Of a DNA stretch of 8,665 nt, positions 1 through 6,077 are shown piece by piece (the stretch's first letter is position 1; each line of letters begins with the position of its first letter). A program made the translations under genes and the position numbers. The notes beneath the pieces were generated by a model, which worked only from the letters and a program-made list of their open reading frames with translations, ran no database searches and was not told the DNA's origin. The DNA is from an uncultured Pseudomonadota bacterium (GTDB lineage: Bacteria; Pseudomonadota; Gammaproteobacteria; Steroidobacterales; Steroidobacteraceae). Where the stretch lies: contig CAIVYV010000348.1 in assembly GCA_903910215.1 (NCBI GenBank), forward strand, positions 1 to 8,665, in the 5' to 3' direction.

Positions 1-2158
1 CGTCGCGCTCGTCGAAGTGATTGGCGACGATGCCTGAGTCGCGATCGACACCAAGCGTCAACTGGGTCATGTCGTTCGAACCGATCGACATGCCGTCAAA
101 ATATTCGAGGAAGCGCTCGGCGAGCACAGCGTTGGAGGGCAGCTCGCACATCATGATGATCTTGAGGTCGTTCTCGCCACGCTTCAGGCCATTGGCTGCA
201 AGCAGTTCGGTGACTTTCGCGGCCTCAGCGACCGTGCGTACGAACGGAACCATGATCCAAACGTTCGTGAGCCCCATTTCCTCGCGAACGCGGCGCAATG
301 CACGGCACTCGAGCTCGAAGCAAGGACGGAACGACTGATCGACGTAGCGCGCCGCACCACGAAAGCCGATCATCGGGTTTTCTTCGTGCGGCTCGTAGAG
401 ACGTCCACCGATGAGGTTGGCGTATTCATTTGATTTGAAGTCCGACAAGCGCACGATGACGGGCTCAGGCGAGAACGCCGCCGCGATTTGCGAGATGCCC
501 TCTGACAGTTTGTCGACGTAGAAACCGACGGGATCCGTGTAGCCGGCCATCTGCGCCTCGATTTCGCTCTTCAAGGCGACATCGAGACGATCGAACTCCA
601 ATAGCGCGCGCGGGTGCACGCCGATCATCCGGTTGATGATGAACTCGAGTCGAGCGAGACCCACGCCCCGGTTCGGGATGCTCGCGAAGTCGAAGGCCCG
701 GTCGGGATTGCCGACGTTCATCATGATCTTTACGGGTGAGGGCGGTAGTCCGTCGAGTTCGATCTGTTTACGTTCGAAATCGAGCGCGCCTTCGTAGACG
801 AAGCCCGTGTCGCCTTCGGCGCAGGAGACCGTCACGGCCGTGCCTTCACGGATGGCCGTTGTAGCGTCGCCGCAGCCGACGACGGCGGGGATGCCGAGTT
901 CGCGCGCAATGATTGCTGCGTGACAGGTACGCCCGCCGCGGTTGGTGACGATGGCCGAAGCACGCTTCATCACCGGCTCCCAGTCCGGATCGGTCATGTC
1001 TGCAACCAGTACATCTCCGGGCTGCACGCGGGCCATCTGCGAGACATCGCTGATCACCCGCGCAGGCCCAGCGCCGATTCGCTGGCCGATGCTGCGACCC
1101 TCGGCGAGAATTTTTGAACGTTTGCTCAGCGTGTAGCGTTGGATCGTACGGCCTGTTCGGCTCTGCACGGTCTCCGGGCGTGCCTGCAGGATGAAAATCT
1201 CACCCGTGCTGCCGTCTTTGCCCCACTCGATATCCATCGGCCTGCCGTAGTGCTCTTCGATGATGAGCGCCTGCTTGGCGAGGGTGACGAGATCCTGCTC
1301 ATCCAAGCAAAAGCGCTGCCGATCGGGCATGGCGACATCGACCGTGCGCACGCGTTCTTTCGAGCCCGGCGCGCCGTAGACCATCTTGATGGCCTTCGCC
1401 CCGAGGTTGCGACGAAGAACCGCACGTCGTCCGGCGCGCAGTGCAGGCTTGTAGAGATAGAACTCGTCGGGGTTCACTGCGCCCTGGACGACCGTTTCAC
1501 CTAGACCGTAGGACGCCGTTACGAACACCACATCTCGAAAGCCCGAGTCAGTGTCGAGAGTGAACATGACGCCACTGGCGCCGAGATCCGAGCGCACCAT
1601 TTGCTGGATGCCAGCCGACAAGGCCACTTGCGAGTGGTCGAATCCCTGATGAACTCGATAGGCGATCGCACGATCGTTGAAGAGTGAGGCGAAGACGTGC
1701 CGCATCGCTTCGAGCACGGCTTGTTCGCCCTGCACGTTGAGGAAGGTCTCCTGCTGGCCGGCGAACGATGCTTCGGGCAGATCTTCTGCCGTGGCCGAGG
1801 AGCGCACCGCTACAGCAGCGTTGGCACCAAAACGACGATACCCCTCCCGAACGGCTTGCTCGAGAGCGGGCGGCAGCGGTGCCGCCAGAATCCAGTTGCG
1901 GATTTGCGCGCCGATCTCGGCGAGCTTCACGACATCTTCGACATCGAGGTCAGCGAGTGCCTTCCTGATGCGCTCATCGAGACCCTCGTGGGCGAGCGTC
2001 GCGCGATATGCCGCCGCGGTGGTCGCGAACCCGCCGGGCACTTTCACACCTAGGCGCGATAGTGAGCCGATCATTTCGCCGATGGAGGCGTTCTTGCCAC
2101 CGACGATCTCCACATCGTGCATGCCGAGGCGTTCAAAGGGGATCACGACTTCAGTCAT
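1..2158 (-). CDS. ppsA: Phosphoenolpyruvate synthase (pyruvate, water dikinase), C-terminus cut by window edge
   Basis: Converts pyruvate, ATP and water to phosphoenolpyruvate, AMP and phosphate; a cytoplasmic first step of gluconeogenesis from pyruvate or lactate. Translating the minus strand from ATG at 2158 gives an uninterrupted frame of 719 codons to the edge; I checked the frame at many points and saw no shift. The N-terminal ATP-grasp-like domain shows GGKNASIGEM (residues 20-29) and VRSSATAED (118-126). The swivelling phosphohistidine domain shows GGRTCHAAIIARELGIPAVVG with catalytic His413. The PEP-utilising TIM barrel follows and reaches SIGSNDMTQLTLGVDRDSG near the edge. The family is about 790 residues, so roughly 70 are missing, including the segment with the active-site cysteine. 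An AAGGTGA ribosome site at 2165-2171 lies six bases before the ATG. Thr411, the residue modified by PpsR in this family, is present, and ppsR is the divergent neighbour. Confidence 0.96.
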   Translation of the reverse strand, partial: MTEVVIPFERLGMHDVEIVGGKNASIGEMIGSLSRLGVKVPGGFATTAAAYRATLAHEGLDERIRKALADLDVEDVVKLAEIGAQIRNWILAAPLPPALEQAVREGYRRFGANAAVAVRSSATAEDLPEASFAGQQETFLNVQGEQAVLEAMRHVFASLFNDRAIAYRVHQGFDHSQVALSAGIQQMVRSDLGASGVMFTLDTDSGFRDVVFVTASYGLGETVVQGAVNPDEFYLYKPALRAGRRAVLRRNLGAKAIKMVYGAPGSKERVRTVDVAMPDRQRFCLDEQDLVTLAKQALIIEEHYGRPMDIEWGKDGSTGEIFILQARPETVQSRTGRTIQRYTLSKRSKILAEGRSIGQRIGAGPARVISDVSQMARVQPGDVLVADMTDPDWEPVMKRASAIVTNRGGRTCHAAIIARELGIPAVVGCGDATTAIREGTAVTVSCAEGDTGFVYEGALDFERKQIELDGLPPSPVKIMMNVGNPDRAFDFASIPNRGVGLARLEFIINRMIGVHPRALLEFDRLDVALKSEIEAQMAGYTDPVGFYVDKLSEGISQIAAAFSPEPVIVRLSDFKSNEYANLIGGRLYEPHEENPMIGFRGAARYVDQSFRPCFELECRALRRVREEMGLTNVWIMVPFVRTVAEAAKVTELLAANGLKRGENDLKIIMMCELPSNAVLAERFLEYFDGMSIGSNDMTQLTLGVDRDSGIVANHFDERD

Positions 2159-2234
2159 GGAAATTCACCTTGTCTGCTGCCGACGTCGATGGAACACTCG
2201 CGACGGGGGCAGTGGGAATTGGGGAGAAAAACAG
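2159..2234. promoter_or_regulatory. ppsA-ppsR divergent intergenic region
   Basis: These 76 bases separate the two start codons and must hold the control signals of both genes unless promoters lie inside the coding regions. Both ribosome sites are inside it. A weak plus-strand pairing of TTGTCT (2170-2175) with AACACT (2193-2198), 17 bases apart, could serve ppsR but matches the consensus poorly. I see no clear operator palindrome and no convincing promoter for ppsA. Confidence 0.4.
2221..2226 (+). promoter_or_regulatory. Ribosome binding site that fixes the GTG start of ppsR
   Basis: GGGGAG lies eight bases before GTG at 2235. The reading frame is open far upstream, antisense to ppsA, so this site together with family homology decides the start. 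Confidence 0.8.
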
Positions 2235-3056
2235 GTGGCGGGCAGGATCGTCTTCTTTGTTTCGGATCAAACGGGAGTCACCGCTGAGACCATGGGTCAC
2301 AGTTTGTTGACGCAGTTCGAAGGCCAAGAAATTCGGGCCGTGACTTTGCCATTTGTGTCGACCCTTGACAAGGCAGAAGAGGCGGTACGGCGTATCGATT
2401 CTGCGGGTGCCGAGAGCGGTCAGAGGCCTATTGTTTTCAGTACCTTGGTGCAGGATGACTTGCGCGAAGTACTGCGTGGCAGCAATGCCTTGTTTCTGGA
2501 TTTTTTCGAAGCCTTCGTAGGGCCTATGGAGCACGAGCTCGGTACGCGTTCGACACATCGTTCCGGTCGCGCACACGGTATAGCCGACGCGGTCCATTAT
2601 GCCGCGCGTATCGACGCCACCAACTATGCGTTGGCCAACGACGATGGCTCGCAGCGGGATTACTCTCGAGCAGATGTGATCCTCGTCGGCGTGTCTCGAT
2701 CCGGCAAGACGCCGACCTGTCTCTACCTCGCGATGCAATACGGCATCTTCGCGGCGAACTACCCGCTGACGGACGATGATCTCGAGTCGAATAGGCTGCC
2801 GCCCGGTTTGCAGGCGCACCGCAGCAAATTGTTCGGATTACGGATCGCACCGTCACGCTTGCAGCAGATTCGGCAGGAGCGAAGGCCCAACAGTCGCTAT
2901 TCGTCGCCGCAGCAAGTGCAGTTTGAGACGCGCGCAGCCGATGGCATTTTCCAGCGGCATGGCATCCCATTCATCGACACCACTGAATGCTCCATCGAAG
3001 AAATCTCAGCCCGCATTCTCGATGCCACCGGAATCGAGCGGCGCACGCGACCCTAG
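2235..3056 (+). CDS. ppsR: PEP synthase regulatory protein (bifunctional kinase/phosphorylase, DUF299)
   Basis: A cytoplasmic regulator that inactivates PEP synthase by ADP-dependent phosphorylation of an active-site threonine and reactivates it by phosphate-dependent removal of that group (established for the family). The product is 273 residues from GTG at 2235, close to the 277 of E. coli PpsR. The N-terminus, VAGRIVFFVSDQTGVTAE, matches the family's F-x-(I/V)-SD-x-T start. The P-loop GVSRSGKTPT occupies residues 152-161 with Lys158, followed by CLYLAMQYGIFAANYPL. Later signatures are KLFGL and RQERRPNSRY, then a C-terminal IEEISARIL. The same frame stays open back to 1677, but that stretch is antisense to ppsA, has no family similarity, and lacks the ribosome site seen at 2221-2226. 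It sits head-to-head with its substrate gene ppsA. Very secure. Confidence 0.96.
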   Translation: MAGRIVFFVSDQTGVTAETMGHSLLTQFEGQEIRAVTLPFVSTLDKAEEAVRRIDSAGAESGQRPIVFSTLVQDDLREVLRGSNALFLDFFEAFVGPMEHELGTRSTHRSGRAHGIADAVHYAARIDATNYALANDDGSQRDYSRADVILVGVSRSGKTPTCLYLAMQYGIFAANYPLTDDDLESNRLPPGLQAHRSKLFGLRIAPSRLQQIRQERRPNSRYSSPQQVQFETRAADGIFQRHGIPFIDTTECSIEEISARILDATGIERRTRP

Positions 3057-3084
3057 TTGCGCGCCGTGACTTACGCGCTATAGT
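3057..3084 (+). promoter_or_regulatory. Candidate promoter of the DUF1249 gene, with -10 box abutting the start
   Basis: TATAGT at 3079-3084 matches five of six bases of the sigma70 -10 consensus. A weak -35, TTGCGC at 3057-3062, lies 16 bases upstream. Transcription would begin about seven bases after the box, at or near GTG 3091, leaving a leader of about 0 to 6 bases. No Shine-Dalgarno sequence precedes either GTG 3091 or ATG 3097, which fits. Confidence 0.45.
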
Positions 3085-3090
3085 TTTGTC

Positions 3091-3633
3091 GTGAGCATGC
3101 GGCCTAACTCCTTGCGTTTCATCGATTCCATCGTCTTGTCGGGCGAGAGCGCTCTGCCGGCCAGTTGGCGTGGGCGTCCGCGCAGTTTCGTCGCGTTGAT
3201 GTCGCTCTACGAGAGTAACTATCTTCGACTCGCGGAGCTCGCAGGTCCGTTGCGAAACCTGCGAGGCGAGTGCATCTCGGCGATCGAGTCAGACTGCGAC
3301 CTGCGTCTGCGGGTGGGTGAGGTGTCGCCTTATACGACGCTACTCGAGCTGACGTATCTCTTCGGTTCTGAGGGCGACGAGACCGCATCGACCGCGCCTG
3401 ATATGCAATTACGCATCTATCACGACGCCTGTCTCGTCGAGGCGCACTCGTGGGCTGTGACGCATCATCATCCGTTGTTGCGCGATTGGCGGCAGCTAGC
3501 GGGACAGGATCTCGATCAGCGCTGGGCCCGCAACGTGATGCTCAATAAGTGGTTGGAGTATTGCCTCGACCGCGGTCACTGCCTGCGCGCAGCGAGTGCC
3601 GAGCCGAACTGCACCATGTCGCCGGCGACCTGA
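3091..3633 (+). CDS. DUF1249 family protein (YqiB-like)
   Basis: Function unknown; the family is represented by E. coli YqiB. Recognised by similarity to YqiB as I recall it: RPRSFVALMSLYESNYLRLAEL near the front corresponds to YqiB's start, MQLRIYHDACLVEAHSW is the most conserved block, and LNKWLEYCLDRGHCL is near the end. The product is 180 residues from GTG 3091 or 178 from ATG 3097, against about 140 for YqiB. The excess is an N-terminal extension of about 28 residues and a tail of about 15. I see no signal peptide or membrane segment, so it is probably cytoplasmic. Neither start has a Shine-Dalgarno site; a -10-like TATAGT ends at 3084. The gene begins 34 bases after ppsR on the same strand. 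Its last 58 bases overlap the end of prc on the other strand, and the overlap encodes only the family-variable tail. Confidence 0.88.
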   Translation: MSMRPNSLRFIDSIVLSGESALPASWRGRPRSFVALMSLYESNYLRLAELAGPLRNLRGECISAIESDCDLRLRVGEVSPYTTLLELTYLFGSEGDETASTAPDMQLRIYHDACLVEAHSWAVTHHHPLLRDWRQLAGQDLDQRWARNVMLNKWLEYCLDRGHCLRAASAEPNCTMSPAT

Positions 3634-5684
3634 ACCGCTTGATCGAGAATCACGTCGGGTAGTTCAGCACTGTCGAGTTCACTGATTGCCTTGAGGGCCG
3701 GTTGTTGTCGCGCCGCCCGCCGCTCGTTCTCACGCGTGAGGCGCTCGGTCTCGAGAGCGGCTCTATCTGCCTTGCGAGTCTCGATGTTCAACGACAGGCT
3801 CTTTTGGCTGCGTAGTTTCTCGACGGCTGCGATATCGGCAAGCCACCATCGATAATCAGGATCGCGTCGCTGACGTGCGTTCTCTTCCGTGACGAGTTTG
3901 GCGATGGAGGGTGTGAGTTGGCCAGGTTGACCGAAACCTGCCGCCTGAATTCGATCCCAAGGTAGCGCGTCGTCCAGAGAACTCTCGCCGATATCTGCAA
4001 GACTGATGGGTGAGGCCAGCGTCACATCGGGCTCCACGCCGCGGTGTTGAGTGCTCTCGCCGGTGACTCGGTAGAACTTGCCGATGGTGACGGTCAGCTG
4101 TCCGTTGACAGGCCGTGCGCTCCAACGCGAGAGCGGGACGAGATTCTGCACGGTGCCCTTACCGAAGCTGCGCTGACCCACCACGACGCCGCGACCGTAG
4201 TCTTGAATGGCGCCCGCAAAGATTTCCGAAGCCGAAGCACTGAAGCGATCGATCAGCACCACCAGTGGGCCTTCGTAGGCGACACCGGACTGATCGTCAT
4301 CGAGTACCTCTTTGTCGCCACCCGAGAACTGCACCTGCACCACCGGACCACGATCGATGAATAGACCGGTCAATGATTGCGCTTCAGGAAGGAAGCCGCC
4401 GCCGTTCCCACGCAGATCCATCACGATGCTATCGACGCCTTCCTTCTTGAGCTCATCGATGAGCTTGCGGACGTCGCGTGTCGTACTACGATAGTCCTTG
4501 TCGCCGGCGCGCTGTGCATCGTAATCGGAGTAAAAGCCCGGCACGTTGATGACGCCCACTTTGTGTTCGCGCTCACCACGCCGGAACGTTTTCAGTTCCT
4601 TTTTGGCGGCTTGCGCCTCAAGCGTGACTTTGCCACGCATGAACTCAACGGTTTTTTCCGGCGAGCCGGGTGCGGCGCCCGCTGGCAAGATCTGCAAGCG
4701 CACTGGGGTGCCGCCCTTGCCGCGAATCAATTGCACTACGTCGTCGATGCGCCAACCGACGACGTCGGTCATCGAGCCGTCGCGGCCTTGGCCGACCGCG
4801 GTGATGCGATCGTTGATCTTGAGCGTACCCGCCGCAGCCGCAGGGCCACCTTCGATCAGATTCATGATGGTGACGTACTCGTCAACCAGCTGCAGTGAAG
4901 CCCCGATGCCCTCGTAGTTGAGGCTCATCTGGATCTTGTACTCCTCGGAATTGCGCGGCGAGAAGTAACTCGAGTGAGGATCGAACGTGCGCGCGTAAGC
5001 ATTCAAGAAGAGTTCGAACACTTCCTCCGGCTTGACCTGATCAGCGCGCTTCAAGACGCGCTCGTACCGCGTACGCAGCACGTCGCGCGCTTCTGTCCAG
5101 CTCTTGTTGGTGAGCAGCAGCGAGATTGCGTCGTTCTTAACACGCTTGCGCCACAGTTCATCGAGTTCGGCGGAGTCTTTGGCCCAAGGCGCCGATTCGC
5201 GATCGAACTCGAAGCTCTCGTTCAGCGAGAAATCCGGCTCGCGGTCGAGCAGAGCGAGCGCGTGTTGAACGCGTTCCCGATTACGCTGCTGGTAACGCGC
5301 GAAAATCAGGTATGCGGGTTCGATGTCGCCGGTGCGAATCATGTCGTCGAAACGCAGGCGATGCGTTTCGAACTCGGCGATGTCACTTGCCAGAAAGTAG
5401 CTGCGCTGACCGTCGAGCCCATCGATGAACTTGTCCATCACGCGCGGCGAGAGGCTGTCGTCGATCTTCAGTTTGCTGTAGTGAGCCTCCTCGAGCAACG
5501 AACCCACTTGGCGCGCGATCATCCGTTCTCGAGCGGTGGGGGCAAGGGCGCCGGGCGGCAACAACGAGGTGTTGGCCGTCAAACGCGAGGAGCTGCCCAC
5601 CGTCAGCAGTGCGGTCAGCACTACGGTAAAAGCGAGCAGGGCGGTCGGGCGGCGACTGGAGGGGGTCATGTACGGCCTTGGCAT
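3576..5684 (-). CDS. prc: Carboxy-terminal (tail-specific) protease Prc/Tsp, peptidase family S41
   Basis: A periplasmic or membrane-anchored serine protease that degrades or trims envelope proteins from their C-termini. It is 702 residues from ATG 5684, close to E. coli Prc (682). Numbering from 5684: a hydrophobic secretion signal or anchor (about residues 15-30), an N-terminal Tsp domain (about 45-235), a PDZ domain beginning near YEGIGASLQL (about 255-345), the S41 core, and a C-terminal DUF3340-type domain (about 575-700). The catalytic dyad is visible as Ser484 in RFSASASEIFAG and Lys509 in SFGKGTVQ, with the 25-residue spacing of E. coli Ser452/Lys477. The alternative start at ATG 5669 (Met6) has the better ribosome site and gives 697 residues. 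Its 3' end overlaps the convergent DUF1249 gene by 58 bases, and the divergent neighbour is a small membrane protein gene. Confidence 0.95.
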   Translation of the reverse strand: MPRPYMTPSSRRPTALLAFTVVLTALLTVGSSSRLTANTSLLPPGALAPTARERMIARQVGSLLEEAHYSKLKIDDSLSPRVMDKFIDGLDGQRSYFLASDIAEFETHRLRFDDMIRTGDIEPAYLIFARYQQRNRERVQHALALLDREPDFSLNESFEFDRESAPWAKDSAELDELWRKRVKNDAISLLLTNKSWTEARDVLRTRYERVLKRADQVKPEEVFELFLNAYARTFDPHSSYFSPRNSEEYKIQMSLNYEGIGASLQLVDEYVTIMNLIEGGPAAAAGTLKINDRITAVGQGRDGSMTDVVGWRIDDVVQLIRGKGGTPVRLQILPAGAAPGSPEKTVEFMRGKVTLEAQAAKKELKTFRRGEREHKVGVINVPGFYSDYDAQRAGDKDYRSTTRDVRKLIDELKKEGVDSIVMDLRGNGGGFLPEAQSLTGLFIDRGPVVQVQFSGGDKEVLDDDQSGVAYEGPLVVLIDRFSASASEIFAGAIQDYGRGVVVGQRSFGKGTVQNLVPLSRWSARPVNGQLTVTIGKFYRVTGESTQHRGVEPDVTLASPISLADIGESSLDDALPWDRIQAAGFGQPGQLTPSIAKLVTEENARQRRDPDYRWWLADIAAVEKLRSQKSLSLNIETRKADRAALETERLTRENERRAARQQPALKAISELDSAELPDVILDQAVQVAGDMVQFGSALAARRQ
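5676..5679 (-). promoter_or_regulatory. Ribosome binding site favouring the internal prc start at 5669
   Basis: Read on the minus strand, AAGG lies six bases before ATG 5669. The upstream ATG at 5684 has only a poor GAGT-like sequence before it. The signal sequence is intact from either start. Confidence 0.5.
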
Positions 5685-5702
5685 CAGTTAGACTCGCTTT
5701 GC

Positions 5703-5731
5703 AGACTAGAGTGCCTGCGCCGCACCTTCAA
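5703..5731 (-). promoter_or_regulatory. Candidate promoter for prc
   Basis: On the minus strand, TTGAAG (5731 to 5726) and TAGTCT (5708 to 5703) are separated by 17 bases. The matches to the sigma70 consensus are four of six and three of six, so this is weak. It sits in the 78-base gap between the divergent prc and membrane protein genes. I found no comparable plus-strand promoter there. Confidence 0.3.
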
Positions 5732-5762
5732 GTGCATAGAACCCCGTCAAGGAAGAAAATCG

Positions 5763-6059
5763 ATGCAACCGCTCGCCATGCTGCTCGGGATCGTCCTCGG
5801 ATCGGCCGTTTCCATCACGGTTGCGCTGATTTTGACGCTGATCGTGTTTCTGTTCCTGCCCGAGTTCGCTGAGCGCATCGGGGAAGAGTTTCCGCCGTTG
5901 ATACAGACTCTGGTGGTCACCGCCGTCTTGGCGGTGGTCTCGGCGGCAGCTTTCGTCGGTGAGTTACAAGCCCGCCGTTGGCGGCGCCTCGCGCAGGGCG
6001 TCCTTGCATTGATGTTGTTGCTTATTGGTTGGTGGGTTTGGCCCGAACCTAAAGCCTAA
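5763..6059 (+). CDS. Small membrane protein, three predicted helices, function unknown
   Basis: I do not recognise a family. The 98-residue product starts at ATG 5763, with a strong AAGGAAG site at 5749-5755 seven bases upstream. The frame is open further upstream, but that part is antisense to prc and would not be membrane-like. Three hydrophobic segments are visible: about residues 4-32 (LGIVLGSAVSITVALILTL region), about 46-67 (LVVTAVLAVVSAAAFVG region) and about 76-93 (VLALMLLLIGWWVW). Between the second and third is a basic loop, QARRWRRL, which suggests a cytoplasmic face; between the first and second is an acidic stretch, EFAERIGEEF. It is 18 bases from the M28 peptidase gene and probably co-transcribed with it. 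It is divergent from prc. Confidence 0.82.
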   Translation: MQPLAMLLGIVLGSAVSITVALILTLIVFLFLPEFAERIGEEFPPLIQTLVVTAVLAVVSAAAFVGELQARRWRRLAQGVLALMLLLIGWWVWPEPKA

Positions 6060-6065
6060 GCTGAT

Positions 6066-6069
6066 GGAG
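6066..6069 (+). promoter_or_regulatory. Ribosome binding site that fixes the M28 peptidase start at 6078
   Basis: GGAG lies eight bases before ATG 6078. The alternative in-frame GTG at 6069 overlaps this site and has no good site of its own, so 6078 is preferred. Confidence 0.7.
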
Positions 6070-6077
6070 TGAACAAG

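Noticed and set aside
1139..1504. Antisense open frames of about 100-120 residues within ppsA (also 21-338, 920-1136 and 1126-1425)
   Set aside because: The ppsA frame reads through all of them without interruption and matches the family at each point checked. None of these frames resembles a known protein or has a convincing start.
1677..2234. Long upstream open frame in phase with ppsR that would give a 459-residue protein
   Set aside because: It is antisense to ppsA and low in complexity (rich in Ser, Arg and Ala). ppsR has a good ribosome site and matches its family exactly from GTG 2235. The open stretch is a by-product of GC-rich codon use on the opposite strand.
3057..3090. Possible intrinsic terminator after ppsR: GCGCG (3059-3063) with CGCGC (3074-3078), followed by a short TTTT
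   Set aside because: The stem is only five pairs around a ten-base loop, the T stretch is short and displaced, and the site overlaps the better-supported -10 box of the next gene.
4974..5762. Long upstream open frame in phase with the 98-residue membrane protein
   Set aside because: It is antisense to prc, whose catalytic motifs and domain order are intact, and the membrane protein has its own strong ribosome site at 5749-5755.
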